Counted from the first letter of the stretch, positions 8,267-17,554 are shown. The stretch: 53,990 bases of DNA from Haloarculaceae archaeon H-GB1-1 (GCA_029688825.1 JARUKX010000026.1:1-53990), one strand, 5' to 3'. A program made the numbers and translations. Notes: generated by a model not told the origin, from the letters alone.

Positions 8267-8421
8267 ACCTCCACCTACGTGGCCCGGGGGATATGACTTT
8301 CGGGACCCGCTTTCCTGCCCACAGTTTCGGAACGAGAGGCTTGCATCTCAGTCCCTATCGCGTTCAATGCGTGGGGATAAGCCAGCGAGGGCACCGCCGT
8401 GTCCGCAGCGAATCAGCGACG

Positions 8422-9279
8422 TCAGTCACTGACAGCCGACGATAGCGTCCCTTCCGTGTCGATACCGTACACGCGCGCGGGAGTGTCCACGTGGGCGTTC
8501 CGGACCGCCTCGTCGTAGCCCTCCTCGAGCAGCCAGCGGACGCGACGGGGGACGGTCTTCGGGCCGAGGACGGCACCCGGTCGGTCGGGGTCGTCGATGA
8601 AGTCCGTCTCCATGAGGAAGGGCTTGCCCTCCTGAGCGGCCGTTTCGAGTTCCGCTTTGTCCGAGAGGACGCTCGGGATCGGGCCGTCGAGTCGCCCCTC
8701 CGAGTAGTGCTTGACGACGCGCTCGCGCGGGAGGCCGCGGTCCTCGGCCCACTCGGCGACGTCGGTGAAGTCGGTCCCGCCCTCGGTGTGCAACTGGACC
8801 GCACAGCCCGTCTCGGCGGCGAGTTCGAAGGCGTGTTTCATCACGTCGTTGGAGGCCTCCCAGACGGGGTCGCCGACCTCGTAGTGCGGACGGCCGGACT
8901 TGAGTGCGAGCGCAGGGCCGTCAGCGACGTACTCCGCCGCGATGTCGAGACCCTCCTGCATGATGTCCCGGGCCTCCGCGGGCGTGTACCCGCGGCCCGT
9001 GAGCTTCGAGATGAGCGCCGGATGGACGCCGAGGACGGGCCACGCCCGCCCGTCGAGAACCTCGGAGGCCGCTTCGACGGCCTCGACGGTCAGGTCGAAC
9101 GTCTCTCGGAACAGCGAGGGCTCGTCGGCGACGTCGGCGAGCATCCACGAGGGCTTGTTCACCACGAGGAGGTGCGTGCCGCCCATCGAATCGAACGCTT
9201 CGACGGCCTCGACGTTCCGGCCGTTGACCGGGTCGAGATGCAGATGATTGTCGAGAACGGGGGTGTCGAGGGGCTCCAT
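8422..9279 (-). CDS. TatD-like metal-dependent hydrolase
   Basis: The 285-aa protein has the TIM-barrel amidohydrolase layout: an N-terminal metal motif DNHLHLD, conserved GVHPALI, a mid-protein His in VQLHTEGG, KHYSEG, and a late Asp in METDFIDDPDRPG. Members of this superfamily are Mg/Mn-dependent nucleases or hydrolases; the substrate here is unknown. The frame is open for 9 codons more, but the ATG at 9279 has a CTTTTGC box 27 nt upstream (9304-9309). It lies 37 bp downstream of the NYN gene on the same strand, with its own promoter. Confidence 0.82.
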   Translation of the reverse strand: MEPLDTPVLDNHLHLDPVNGRNVEAVEAFDSMGGTHLLVVNKPSWMLADVADEPSLFRETFDLTVEAVEAASEVLDGRAWPVLGVHPALISKLTGRGYTPAEARDIMQEGLDIAAEYVADGPALALKSGRPHYEVGDPVWEASNDVMKHAFELAAETGCAVQLHTEGGTDFTDVAEWAEDRGLPRERVVKHYSEGRLDGPIPSVLSDKAELETAAQEGKPFLMETDFIDDPDRPGAVLGPKTVPRRVRWLLEEGYDEAVRNAHVDTPARVYGIDTEGTLSSAVSD

Positions 9280-9316
9280 GTGCCTCGGTCGGGTCGCGGG
9301 CCGCAAAAGCAGTTCG

Positions 9317-9763
9317 CTACTCCAGCGTCACCGCGTCCTGGGCGGCGTTCCGGAGCGCGTCGGAATTGCCGTACTCGCCGGGCGCGATGGCGAACGTTCC
9401 GAGGCCGTTCCGTGCGGCCAGTTCGATGACGGGCTTGAAGTCCGTGTCCCTGGAGACGATGGCGAGCACGTCTATCGCGCCGCTCACGGCCGCCTCCGTG
9501 GCGTCGACGGAGAGTCGCACGTCGACGTCCCCGCTGGTGGTGACGACCTCGAACCCGCGGGCCTCCGCAGCCTGGATGAGTCCGGGCGGTGCGTGTTCGT
9601 TCAGGTAGAGCCGCGTGAGCGACAGCGGGCCCTTCGCCTCGGCCGTCTCGCGAATCTCGTCGAGGTCCACGTCGAACTCGTCGCGCAGGACGTTCGGACC
9701 GTCGACGAACAGCCCGACGCGAACCGAATCGGCGTTGCCGCCGAGGCGGGTGAGCCAGTCCAT
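9317..9763 (-). CDS. NYN (PIN-like) domain protein, LabA/TIGR00288 type
   Basis: This 148-aa protein contains the NYN nuclease-like domain: an acidic FVDGPNVLRDEF motif (about residues 19-30), SGDVDVRLSVDAT, and VSRDTDFKPVIELA with conserved Asp residues. The family is predicted to cleave RNA with a metal ion; an actual substrate is not known. The ATG at 9763 follows a TTTATC-type box (9787-9792) by 26 nt, so the 6-codon longer frame is not used here. It has an opposite-strand neighbour, the antiporter, starting 98 bp away. Confidence 0.82.
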   Translation of the reverse strand: MDWLTRLGGNADSVRVGLFVDGPNVLRDEFDVDLDEIRETAEAKGPLSLTRLYLNEHAPPGLIQAAEARGFEVVTTSGDVDVRLSVDATEAAVSGAIDVLAIVSRDTDFKPVIELAARNGLGTFAIAPGEYGNSDALRNAAQDAVTLE

Positions 9764-9832
9764 GCAGGCAGTACGCTCCACCCCGCTTTATCCGTGCTGA
9801 TTCCGAGCGTCGACGCGATTCGGTCACACGCC

Positions 9833-9837
9833 TTATT
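9833..9837 (+). promoter_or_regulatory. TATA-like box for the Na+/H+ antiporter
   Basis: TTATT sits 27 nt upstream of the ATG at 9862, predicting a leaderless message. The opposing NYN-gene box lies about 45 bp away in the same intergenic region. Confidence 0.5.
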
Positions 9838-9861
9838 GAGGACCCGTCCGGACTCGCTGTC

Positions 9862-11571
9862 ATGGCAGTTGCTGGGGCAGTCCCCATCGACGTCCTCGTC
9901 GACCTCCTGGCCGTGTTCATCATCGCGGCCGGCGTCGGCATCTTCGTCGCGAAGATCGGTCGCGTTCCGTACACCATCGCCCTCCTCCTCGCGGGGTTCG
10001 CCGCGTCGATCCTGGGCGTGAGCGTCGATATCGAACTGAGCCACGACCTCATCCTGCTCGTCCTGTTGCCACCGCTGCTGTTCGAGGGCGCTGCGACGAC
10101 GGACCTGGAGCGACTTCGGCGGAACCTCCTGCCGATCCTCACGCTCGCGATTCCGGGGCTGTTGCTCTCGGTCGCCGTCCTCGGACTCCTCGGGACCTAC
10201 GCGTTCGAGTTCTCGCTGCTCGTCTCGCTTTTGTTCGCGTCGATGATACTGCCCACCGACCCGGTCTCGGTGCTCGCGCTGTTCGAGGAACTCGGCGCAC
10301 CGGAGCGGCTCTCCGTACTCGTCGAGGGCGAGAGTCTGATCAACGACGGCGTTGGCGTCGTCCTGTTCACGGCGCTGCTGGCCCACGTCACCGGCAGGAA
10401 CGCCGGCGGTGAACTGCTGACTGCAAGTGGGCTCGGGACCCTCGCGCTGGAGATGGCCTTCGTCAGCGCCGGTGGCCTCGTCGTCGGCCTCGCCGCTGGC
10501 TACGCCATCTATCGAGTGATGGCGAACCTCGACGAGCACATGACCGAGATCGTGCTCACAATCATCCTCGCCTACGGCAGTTTCGTCCTCGCAGAGCACT
10601 ATCTGCACGTCAGTGGCGTCATCGCGACCGTCGCTGCCGGGACCTTCCTCGGCAACCGCGGCGCGGAGTACGCCATGAGCCCGCAGACGAAGCTCTCGAT
10701 CTTCAACACCTGGGAGACCGGCGCATTCATCGTCAACACGTTCATCTTCGTCATGATCGGCGTGACGACTCCGATCAGCGACCTGCTGGCCCACGCCGAA
10801 CTCATCGCTATCGCGATCGTCCTCGTTCTCTTCGCGCGCGCGATCGCGGTCTACCCGCTCACGTACCTCGTCAACCGCGTCACCAACCCATCCGTGTCCC
10901 TGCGCTACCGACACGTCATGTTCTGGGGCGGATTGCACGCCTCCATCCCTATCGCGCTCGTGCTGGGGCTGCCCTCGGGCGAGACGCTTACACCCGAACT
11001 CCGGACCACGCTTCGGGCGCTCGTGTTCGGCGTCGCGGCGTTCAGCCTCGTCGTTCAGGGATTCACCATGTCGAGCCTGCTCGACAGGCTCGGCGTCGTC
11101 ACCCGCTCCGACGCGGAGGAACTGTACGAACTGCTCGTCGGCCGTGCCCGCGCCGTCGACTCGGCGCTCGAAGCGGCTGACGAACTCGAAGGTGCCGGCG
11201 AACTGGCCCCGGAGGTGTACTCGGATTTCACCGCGGAGTACGAGCGTGAGAAGAAGCAGCTCAACCGCACCATCTCGCAGTTGCTGACCGAGTATCCCGA
11301 GCTTCGACGCGAGCAGTTGCTCGCCAGCGAGCGCCGCATCCTCCAGCGCGAGAAGGCCGCGCTACGGGACGCGATGCGCGAGGGCGTCGTCAGCGACGAC
11401 GTCGGCGAACACCTGCTCGAAGAGGCGAACCTCAAACTGGACCACGTCCACGACGGCGTCTCCACGGTCGAGCGACGCGAAGAAGGCTACGAGGAGTTCT
11501 GGCGAGAGCGTGCAAGGGAGTTCGGACTCACCATCCAGTCCGAACCCGAAACCAGCGACGAACAATCATAG
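9862..11571 (+). CDS. Na+/H+ antiporter, CPA1/NhaP type
   Basis: This is a 569-aa integral membrane cation:proton antiporter, expected to export Na+ in exchange for H+ (or another monovalent cation). About 12 transmembrane segments span residues 5-420. The unwound-helix motif PTDPVSV (131-137) and the ESLINDG motif with N161/D162 are the usual ion-binding signatures of CPA1 exchangers. A ~150-aa soluble, charged, helical C-terminal tail follows (about 425-569) and may be regulatory. The stop codon TAG (11569-11571) lies inside the left arm of the palindrome shared with nikR. Confidence 0.93.
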   Translation: MAVAGAVPIDVLVDLLAVFIIAAGVGIFVAKIGRVPYTIALLLAGFAASILGVSVDIELSHDLILLVLLPPLLFEGAATTDLERLRRNLLPILTLAIPGLLLSVAVLGLLGTYAFEFSLLVSLLFASMILPTDPVSVLALFEELGAPERLSVLVEGESLINDGVGVVLFTALLAHVTGRNAGGELLTASGLGTLALEMAFVSAGGLVVGLAAGYAIYRVMANLDEHMTEIVLTIILAYGSFVLAEHYLHVSGVIATVAAGTFLGNRGAEYAMSPQTKLSIFNTWETGAFIVNTFIFVMIGVTTPISDLLAHAELIAIAIVLVLFARAIAVYPLTYLVNRVTNPSVSLRYRHVMFWGGLHASIPIALVLGLPSGETLTPELRTTLRALVFGVAAFSLVVQGFTMSSLLDRLGVVTRSDAEELYELLVGRARAVDSALEAADELEGAGELAPEVYSDFTAEYEREKKQLNRTISQLLTEYPELRREQLLASERRILQREKAALRDAMREGVVSDDVGEHLLEEANLKLDHVHDGVSTVERREEGYEEFWRERAREFGLTIQSEPETSDEQS

Positions 11572-11649
11572 TGATTACTGTAAGTCATTACCGGACGGTC
11601 TGCCGAACGGGGTGGCAGACCGCCGGTACATCGTTACAGTAATCACTAT
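11568..11649. repeat. 82-bp palindrome between convergent antiporter and nikR genes
   Basis: The outer arms ATAGTGATTACTGTAA (11568-11583) and TTACAGTAATCACTAT (11634-11649) are perfect 16-bp inverted repeats. Inner arms (11584-11604 and 11614-11633) pair again as TACCGG(A)CGGTCTGCC with one bulged base, around the 9-base loop GAACGGGGT. The antiporter stop codon lies in the left arm, and the nikR stop codon (11649-11651) overlaps the last base of the right arm. The outer arms are AT-rich compared with the flanks. It may be a bidirectional terminator, a 3'-end stabiliser or a miniature palindromic mobile repeat. Confidence 0.9.
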
Positions 11650-12083
11650 CAGTTCCCGGAGACCTGCGACAGCGGGCCGACCTCGTCGACCGGCGTGACC
11701 GAGTAATCGACGGTGATGGTGTCCTTCGTCGCGCGAATCTTGCCGACGAACGTCGAGATCTCCTCGAGCGTTCCCTCCAGCACGAACAGCTCCATGCAGA
11801 AGTGCGGGCCGACGTGGCTGTGGAAGTTCGAGGACACCAGCCGTTCGTGTTCGTGGCGCAGGTGCATCATCTTCTCCTCGACGTTCGTCGTCTCGTGGTC
11901 GAACAGGACGGTCACGATACCCATCAGGGGACGGTCGCTGAGCGAACGGTCTTCGAACTCGCCGAGGAGATTGCGGCTGGCTTCACGCACGACTTCGCTC
12001 CGTCCGGTGTAGCCGTGCTCGTCGGCGAACTCGTCGATCCGCTCCAGGAGTTCGTCCGGCATCGAGACGCTGACGACGGTCAT
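11649..12083 (-). CDS. nikR: Nickel-responsive regulator NikR
   Basis: The 144-aa protein has an N-terminal ribbon-helix-helix DNA-binding domain ([19 protein letters not shown], then helices to about residue 40) and a C-terminal ACT-like metal-sensing domain. The nickel ligands of NikR are present with the right spacing: H77, then H88 and H90 in NFHSH, and C96 in GPHFCMEL. It should repress or tune nickel uptake when nickel is bound, but no nik transporter is in this window. A TTATTA box (12107-12112) lies 26 nt upstream of ATG 12083, predicting a leaderless transcript. Confidence 0.93.
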   Translation of the reverse strand: MTVVSVSMPDELLERIDEFADEHGYTGRSEVVREASRNLLGEFEDRSLSDRPLMGIVTVLFDHETTNVEEKMMHLRHEHERLVSSNFHSHVGPHFCMELFVLEGTLEEISTFVGKIRATKDTITVDYSVTPVDEVGPLSQVSGN

Positions 12084-12106
12084 GTATTAACTCAGGGGGG
12101 CGCAGG

Positions 12107-12112
12107 TAATAA
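12107..12112 (-). promoter_or_regulatory. TATA-like box for nikR
   Basis: The sequence reads TTATTA on the minus strand, centred 26 nt upstream of the nikR ATG. Confidence 0.55.
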
Positions 12113-12360
12113 GGATTCCATGACAGGCCGACGCACAGGGCTCGACGGTAGTAACGACGACTCGTGAATCCGGCGCGCGGTTGGTCAGAGCGATTTTGTA
12201 TATCGGCATGTAGTTCATTACTTAAAATGCGACGGTCATGTGGGAGATGCTTATCGCGGGGGACATCCGGCACCAGTCGTCCCGGCAGGTGATGCTCGTC
12301 GGTCGCGACGTGATCCCATATAAACTCCGCCGAGAATCCGGCAATAACCGCTTCCTTAAA

Positions 12361-12376
12361 GCCATGCCCGGATGGC
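12361..12376. promoter_or_regulatory. Candidate operator upstream of the gcv promoter
   Basis: GCCAT-GCCCGG-ATGGC is a perfect 5-bp inverted repeat ending 6 bp before the TATA-like box of gcvT. The position next to the BRE/TATA is where archaeal regulators often act. The bound protein is unknown. Confidence 0.3.
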
Positions 12377-12382
12377 AAAGCG

Positions 12383-12387
12383 TTATA
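12383..12387 (+). promoter_or_regulatory. TATA-like box for the gcv operon
   Basis: TTATA is centred 27 nt upstream of the ATG at 12412 and selects that start over the upstream in-frame codons. Confidence 0.5.
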
Positions 12388-12411
12388 CGAAGCCGCCCGA
12401 AGCGAAACGGG

Positions 12412-13509
12412 ATGTCATTACGGACACCGCCATTGCGCGACGTCCACGAAGCGAACGACGCGTCGTTCACGGACTTCGGGGGCTGGGAGATGCCCGTGGA
12501 GTTCGAGGGCATCCAGTCCGAACACGCGGCGGTACGTGAGTCGGTCGGTCGGTTCGACGTCTCGCACATGAGCGAGATCGTCCTCACCGGCCCGGATGCG
12601 AGAGAACTCATGCAACGGCTCTCGACGAACGACGTTCGCATCGTCGACGGCGGCCCCAACCTCGTCTACTCGATGTGTACCGACGAGGAGGGAATCATCC
12701 TCGACGACGTGATGTTGTATCACCTCCCCGAGGAGTTCGACGGCGACTGGCTGTTCGTCCCGAACGCGGGCCACGACGAGTGGCTCTACGAGTGGGCCAT
12801 CGAGTACCGCGACGAGTACGACCTCGACGTGACCGTCGAGAACCGGACCGACGAGTACGCGATGTTCGCGATTCAAGGACCCGACGCATCGGACGTCGTC
12901 GGCGGTGCCACCGAGGCCGACGTCGACGACCTCGACATGCTGGAGATGCTCGTCGACGAGATCGCGGGCGTCGAGTGTCTCGTCTCCGCATCGGGTTACA
13001 CCGGCGAATCCGGCTACGAGATACTCTGTGACGCCACGGAAGCCGAAGCGGTCTGGTCGGCGCTGGAGTGCACCGACTGTGGGCTCGGCGCTCGGGACAC
13101 GCTCCGGCTGGAGATGGGCTTTCTCTTGTCGGGCAACGAGTTCGACTACGAGGACGAGCCCCGAAACCCCTACGAGACCGGCTGGGGCCGCTACGTCGTC
13201 AAGCTCGACACGCCGTTCGTCGGTCACGACGCACTCGAACGCGTCTTCGAGGAGGGCGTCGACGAACGTCTCGTCGGCATCCGGATGATCGACCGCGGCA
13301 TCCCCCGGAACGGATACAGCGTGCAGACGCGCGCCGGCAAGGACATCGGCCACGTGACGAGCGGGACGATGAGCCCCACGCTGAATGAGGGCATCGCCCT
13401 CGCTTACGTGGACGAATCGTACGCCGACCCCGACACGACGGTCAGGGTCGAGATCCGCGGCGAACCGAAGAAGGCAACTATCACCACGACACCATTTATC
13501 GAACAATGA
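12412..13509 (+). CDS. gcvT: Glycine cleavage system T-protein (aminomethyltransferase)
   Basis: GcvT transfers the methylene group from the aminomethyl-lipoyl H-protein to tetrahydrofolate and releases ammonia. The 365-aa sequence has the canonical N terminus [13 protein letters not shown], the folate-binding VSHMSEI and GPDA regions, the [13 protein letters not shown] motif, and the [13 protein letters not shown] segment, ending in the C-terminal barrel ([19 protein letters not shown]). Length is normal. The upstream frame is open for 58 codons, but the family start and TATA spacing support 12412. Its stop codon overlaps the gcvH start (ATGA), indicating translational coupling. Confidence 0.95.
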   Translation: MSLRTPPLRDVHEANDASFTDFGGWEMPVEFEGIQSEHAAVRESVGRFDVSHMSEIVLTGPDARELMQRLSTNDVRIVDGGPNLVYSMCTDEEGIILDDVMLYHLPEEFDGDWLFVPNAGHDEWLYEWAIEYRDEYDLDVTVENRTDEYAMFAIQGPDASDVVGGATEADVDDLDMLEMLVDEIAGVECLVSASGYTGESGYEILCDATEAEAVWSALECTDCGLGARDTLRLEMGFLLSGNEFDYEDEPRNPYETGWGRYVVKLDTPFVGHDALERVFEEGVDERLVGIRMIDRGIPRNGYSVQTRAGKDIGHVTSGTMSPTLNEGIALAYVDESYADPDTTVRVEIRGEPKKATITTTPFIEQ

Positions 13510-13889
13510 GCTTCGAAATCCCCGACGAACTTCACTACCAGGACAGTCACGAATGGGTACGCGTCGACGACGGCACGGCGACCATCGGCATCTCCGACTT
13601 CGCGCAGGACGAACTCGGCGACATCGTCTTCGTCGAACTCCCCAGCGAGGGTGACGACCTCGACGCCGGGAGCGACTTCGGCGTCGTCGAGAGTATCAAG
13701 GCCGTCTCCGACGTCTACGCGCCCATCTCGGGCTCGGTCACGGCCGTCAACGAAGACCTGCTGGACGAGCCGGAACTCGTCAACGAGGACCCGTACGGCG
13801 ACGGCTGGATGCTGAAGGTGGACCTGGCGGACGAGGGGGAACTCGACGACCTCCTCGACGCCGAGGAGTACGAAGCCCAACTGGCCTGA
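13506..13889 (+). CDS. gcvH: Glycine cleavage system H-protein
   Basis: This 127-aa lipoyl carrier shuttles the aminomethyl intermediate among the P, T and L proteins. The lipoylation site is K65 in [16 protein letters not shown], in the expected beta-hairpin, and the N terminus HEWVRVDDG is typical. It overlaps gcvT by 4 bp. A 108-bp gap with a small hairpin separates it from gcvPA. No dedicated L-protein (dihydrolipoamide dehydrogenase) or lipoate ligase is in this window. Confidence 0.96.
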   Translation: MSFEIPDELHYQDSHEWVRVDDGTATIGISDFAQDELGDIVFVELPSEGDDLDAGSDFGVVESIKAVSDVYAPISGSVTAVNEDLLDEPELVNEDPYGDGWMLKVDLADEGELDDLLDAEEYEAQLA

Positions 13890-13967
13890 GCTGTCCGGTG
13901 ACGACCTCCCCGCGGACTCGGCGTCCGATTCCCACGGGCCGTTCGGTTCGTGGACGAGAGGTCGCCC

Positions 13968-13985
13968 GGGTGGCGTTCCCCACCC
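13968..13985 (+). other. Hairpin in the gcvH-gcvPA gap
   Basis: GGGTGG (13968-13973) pairs perfectly with CCACCC (13980-13985) over a 6-base loop, ending 12 nt before the gcvPA ATG. No TATA-like box is convincing in this gap. The hairpin may be a processing or translation-modulating element that separates expression of the carrier genes from the P-protein genes; this is inferred. Confidence 0.4.
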
Positions 13986-13997
13986 ACTTCTCAAAAC

Positions 13998-15332
13998 ATG
14001 AGTGATACCACCGAACCCGGCAATCCGTTCACCCCGCACACACCGTCGGACGTCGAGCAGATGCTCGACGCCGTCGACGCCGACGACGCCACGGACCTGT
14101 TCGACATCCCGTCGGCGGTCCGCTTCGACGGCGAACTCGGAATCGACGCACGAGGCGAACAGGAGCTGAAACGGGAGATAACCGAGACGCTGGCCCAGAA
14201 CGACGAGCTGGTCGAGTTCATGGGCCGTGGCCACTTCGCCCACTACGTGCCGTCGATGGTCGACGAACTGTCGATGCGCTCGGAGTTCGTCACCTCCTAC
14301 ACCCAGTACCAGCCGGAGATCGCACAGGGCTTCCTGCAGGCCCTGTTCGAGTTCCAGTCGATGCTGGTCGAGCTAACGGGTCTAGAGATCGCGAACTGCT
14401 CCATCTACGACGCGGCCACCGCACTCGGCGAAGCGGCGACGCTCGCCCAGCGCGTCCGCTCGACGTCCGGCGACCGCGTCCTCGTGCCGGAACTACTGCA
14501 CGAGGGCAAACGCGGCGTCCTGGAGAACTACGCCGACGGGCCAGATCTCGTCGTCGACACCTACCCCATGGACGACGCGAACGTCGACGTCGACGGCCTC
14601 GAAGCCGCCATCGACGACGACGTGGCGATGGTCTACGCGGAGAACCCCACCGTCCGGGGCACCGTCGAGGAGAACGCGAGCGCCGTCGGCGACCTCGCCG
14701 ACGAGCACGACGCCCTGTTCGTCCTCGGGAGCGACCCGGTCGCGATGTCGCTGCTACAACGACCCGCAGACGTCGGCGCGGACGTCGTCGTCGGGGAGGC
14801 GGCCATGCTCGGCCTCGGTACCGCCTACGGAATGGGAACCGGCATCTTCGCCACCCGCGAGGACTACCTTCGACAGGTCCCGGGCCGCCTCGTCGGCGCG
14901 AGCGAAGACGACGACGGTCGCCGGGCCTACACCCTCACCCTGCAGACGCGCGAGCAGCACATCCGACGCGAGCGGGCGACGAGCAACATCTGCACGAATC
15001 AGGCCTGGCTCGCGCTACGCGTGGCGATGCACGCCGCCCACCTCGGCGCGGACGGCATGGTCGACCTCGCCGAGCGGATGGTCGAACTGCCGACCGAACT
15101 CGCCGCCGACCTCGACGCCCTCGACGGCATCGAGGCACCGGTCCACGACCGCCACCACTTCCGCGAGTTCGCGGCCCGGACCGACCGCTCCGCGGCGGAC
15201 GTGGCGGCCGACCTGGAGAGCGAGGGCTTCGCCGTCCACGCCATCGACGACCACCTCCTCCAGGTCTGCGTGACCGACGTGAACGAACACGCCACGGACG
15301 ACCTCGTGGCGGCCATGGAGGCGGTACTATGA
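13998..15332 (+). CDS. gcvPA: Glycine dehydrogenase (decarboxylating) subunit 1
   Basis: This is the N-terminal half of the split P-protein, which with subunit 2 decarboxylates glycine and loads the aminomethyl group onto GcvH. The 444-aa product carries the typical start [16 protein letters not shown], the motifs [15 protein letters not shown] and [10 protein letters not shown], and the late TSNICTNQA motif. It contributes to the heterotetramer but lacks the PLP lysine, which is in subunit 2. ATG at 13998 is preferred over the in-frame 13950 because homologues begin near MSDTTEPG-like sequence. Stop and next start overlap as ATGA. Confidence 0.95.
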   Translation: MSDTTEPGNPFTPHTPSDVEQMLDAVDADDATDLFDIPSAVRFDGELGIDARGEQELKREITETLAQNDELVEFMGRGHFAHYVPSMVDELSMRSEFVTSYTQYQPEIAQGFLQALFEFQSMLVELTGLEIANCSIYDAATALGEAATLAQRVRSTSGDRVLVPELLHEGKRGVLENYADGPDLVVDTYPMDDANVDVDGLEAAIDDDVAMVYAENPTVRGTVEENASAVGDLADEHDALFVLGSDPVAMSLLQRPADVGADVVVGEAAMLGLGTAYGMGTGIFATREDYLRQVPGRLVGASEDDDGRRAYTLTLQTREQHIRRERATSNICTNQAWLALRVAMHAAHLGADGMVDLAERMVELPTELAADLDALDGIEAPVHDRHHFREFAARTDRSAADVAADLESEGFAVHAIDDHLLQVCVTDVNEHATDDLVAAMEAVL

Positions 15333-16759
15333 TCTACGACCAGGCGTCCTACCGCGACGATTCGGACGAACTGTACGAGCCGCTGCTCGTCGAGAAGGCG
15401 AGCAAGGAAGTCGCCGTCGAGGACGGCCCGCTCCCCGACGACCTCACCCGCGACACGCTGGAGATGCCGGAGCTCAGCGAGCCCGAACTCGCGCGCCACT
15501 ACACTCGGCTCAGCCAGATGAACTACGGCGTCGAGAACGGCCCGTTCCCCCTGGGGAGCTGTACGATGAAGTACAACCCCAAGTACATCGACCAGGTCGC
15601 GGGCCTCGACGACGCAGCGGTCCACCCGGACCGCAGCGAGGGGTCCGTGCAGGGCGTTCTCGACGTCATGGCGACCGTGCAGGACTACCTCGCGAGCATC
15701 GGCGGCATGGACGAGGTGACCTTGCAGCCGCCCGCCGGCGCGGCCGGCGAGTTCACCGGCATCGCCATCGCTCGCGCGTATCACCGCGCGAACGACGACG
15801 AGCGGAGCGAGGTCATCATCCCCGACAGCGCCCACGGCACGAACTTCGCCACGGCGGCGATGGCCGGCTTCGACGTCGTGGAACTCCCGAGCGGGGAGGA
15901 CGGCCGCGTCCACCTCGAAGCGCTCGAAGAAGCCGTCTGCGACGACACTGCCGCGCTCATGCTGACGAACCCCAACACGCTGGGGCTGTTCGAGCGCGAC
16001 ATCGAGCAGATCGCCGACGTCGTCCACGACGCCGGCGGGCTGGTCTACTACGACGGCGCGAACCTCAACGCACTGCTCGGGCAGGCACGCCCGGGCGATA
16101 TGGGCTTCGACATCATGCACTTCAATCTGCACAAGACCTTCGCCGTCCCGCACGGCGGGGGCGGCCCGGGAGCAGGACCCGTCGGCGTCGTCGAGGACCT
16201 CGCCGAGTTCCTGCCGGACCCGCACGCTCGGGAGACCGACGATGGCGACTACGAGCTGTACGAGCCCGCTCAGTCCATCGGCAAGGTCCACGGCTATCAC
16301 GGCAACTGGCTCAACTCCCTCCGCGGGTTCGCCTACATCGCGCGGCTGGGCGGCGACGGCCTGGCCGACACGAGCGAGAAGGCGGTCCTCAACGCCAACT
16401 ACCTCGCGACGCAGGTGGACCTGGAGATTCCGTACGGGCCGTTCCACCACGAGTTCGTCGCCAGCGCCGGCGACCTCGACGCCGCGGACTTCGCCAAGCG
16501 GATGCTCGACTACGGCGTCCACCCGCCGACGACGAAGTGGCCCGAACTCGTCCCCGAGGCGCTCATGACCGAGCCGACGGAGACGGAGAGCATCGAGACG
16601 CTGGACGCACTGGCGACCGCGTTCGACAACGTCCTCGCCGAGGACGAAGCGACGCTCGCGTCGGCACCGAATCGGACGACGGCGGGTCACATCGACCAGG
16701 CGAGCGCGGCGCGGAACCCACGGCTGTCCTGGCACGCGCTCGAAGACGGCGAAGAATAG
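15329..16759 (+). CDS. gcvPB: Glycine dehydrogenase (decarboxylating) subunit 2
   Basis: This 476-aa C-terminal half of the split P-protein binds PLP through K269 in [18 protein letters not shown]. Other family landmarks are [13 protein letters not shown] (73-85), [13 protein letters not shown] (132-144), DSAHGTNFA and YYDGANLNA. The gene overlaps gcvPA by 4 bp, as expected for subunits made in equal amounts. It closes the operon; the convergent REC gene ends 3 bp downstream. Confidence 0.96.
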   Translation: MIYDQASYRDDSDELYEPLLVEKASKEVAVEDGPLPDDLTRDTLEMPELSEPELARHYTRLSQMNYGVENGPFPLGSCTMKYNPKYIDQVAGLDDAAVHPDRSEGSVQGVLDVMATVQDYLASIGGMDEVTLQPPAGAAGEFTGIAIARAYHRANDDERSEVIIPDSAHGTNFATAAMAGFDVVELPSGEDGRVHLEALEEAVCDDTAALMLTNPNTLGLFERDIEQIADVVHDAGGLVYYDGANLNALLGQARPGDMGFDIMHFNLHKTFAVPHGGGGPGAGPVGVVEDLAEFLPDPHARETDDGDYELYEPAQSIGKVHGYHGNWLNSLRGFAYIARLGGDGLADTSEKAVLNANYLATQVDLEIPYGPFHHEFVASAGDLDAADFAKRMLDYGVHPPTTKWPELVPEALMTEPTETESIETLDALATAFDNVLAEDEATLASAPNRTTAGHIDQASAARNPRLSWHALEDGEE

Positions 16760-16762
16760 CGG

Positions 16763-17146
16763 TCAGACCGCGTCGCGGATGCGACTCGCGAGTTCGTCGT
16801 ACTGTTCCGTCCCCGTCCCTTTCTGGACGTAGCCGGTGACGCCAGCGGTGGCTGCCTGGTCCTCGATTCCGCCACCTTTTGCCGTGAACAGGAAGAACGG
16901 GATGTCCGCGTCCCGGTCTCGGACCTCCTCGAACAGCGTCAGCCCGTCCATCTTCGGCATCTTGTAGTCGCTCACGACGCAGTCGAACTCGTCGTCGTCG
17001 AGGCTATCGAGTGCGGCGGTGACACGTTGCACCGAAGTGACGTCCAGTCCTTCGTCGGCGCGTTCGAGAAACGTCTCTGTGATGTCCAGCACTTCGGGAT
17101 CTTCGTCGATGAGCAGTACGCGAACCGGGTCTGACATGGGGGTCAT
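16763..17146 (-). CDS. Stand-alone response regulator receiver protein
   Basis: This 127-aa protein consists only of a CheY-like receiver domain. Visible are the acidic pair in LLIDEDPEV (D14, E15/D16), the phosphoacceptor D60 in CVVSDYKMPKMDG, the Thr of FLFTAKGGG and the Lys of YVQKGTG. With no output domain it presumably acts by protein contact in a His-Asp relay; the partner kinase is not adjacent. A TTTAAA box (17169-17174) lies 26 nt upstream of ATG 17146, supporting this start over the internal Met four residues later. Confidence 0.88.
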   Translation of the reverse strand: MTPMSDPVRVLLIDEDPEVLDITETFLERADEGLDVTSVQRVTAALDSLDDDEFDCVVSDYKMPKMDGLTLFEEVRDRDADIPFFLFTAKGGGIEDQAATAGVTGYVQKGTGTEQYDELASRIRDAV

Positions 17147-17168
17147 CTACGCGTTGGTGGGCATTCCC

Positions 17169-17174
17169 TTTAAA
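17169..17174 (-). promoter_or_regulatory. TATA-like box for the receiver-domain gene
   Basis: TTTAAA is 26 nt upstream of the first Met codon at 17146, so the MTPMSDP form is favoured. Confidence 0.5.
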
Positions 17175-17215
17175 CCTACCAGACCCAACGCAGTGTGTCA
17201 GAAAACAGCGACCGA

Positions 17216-17380
17216 TTACGCTGTGACGCTGGTGTCGACGCTCTCGTCGATGCTGACGAAGCCGTAGTCGCAGTCGGGGCAGTGCCACTTGATCTTCCGA
17301 CCGAGGTGCATCTCCGTGCTCGCGGCGCGGTAGAACGTCTGGGTCTCCTCACAGCTCGGGCAGTATGCTTCGCGTTCCAT
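17216..17380 (-). CDS. Small zinc-ribbon protein
   Basis: The product is 54 aa with two Cys pairs: YCPSCEE near the N terminus and HCPDCDYG in the middle. It is a typical haloarchaeal one-zinc ribbon of unknown role, possibly binding nucleic acid or protein. Three in-frame Met codons occur (17398, 17383, 17380). A TTTAA box at 17408-17412 is 27-30 nt from the last two, so either of those is likely. No signal or membrane segment is seen. Confidence 0.75.
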   Translation of the reverse strand: MEREAYCPSCEETQTFYRAASTEMHLGRKIKWHCPDCDYGFVSIDESVDTSVTA

Positions 17381-17554
17381 CATATCACGACGTTCCACCG
17401 GACGGGGTTTAATCGATATGGTTTCCAGCGGAAGGATAAACTATATTTCGCGATAGGAAATCCAGGATACGGGAGAAACACGGTGCTCCGGGGCGCTGTC
17501 GAAGCTAGCGACCAGAAGGAGTCAGAACCGCCGGAGATCGAGATACCGTCGCTC

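Larger units (their letters stand above)
12113..12411. other. Intergenic region nikR-gcvT
   Basis: This is about 300 bp without a supported gene. It holds TATA-like boxes facing gcvT at 12221-12226 (CTTAAA), 12318-12325 (ATATAAAC), 12356-12360 (TTAAA) and 12383-12387 (TTATA), and a small inverted repeat GCCAT-N6-ATGGC at 12361-12376. The gcvT frame remains open back to 12238. I see no glycine-riboswitch-like paired structure and no tRNA. Confidence 0.5.

Noticed and set aside
12113-12411. Glycine riboswitch before gcvT
   Set aside because: No tandem aptamer-like paired regions; only TATA-like boxes and one short inverted repeat are seen.
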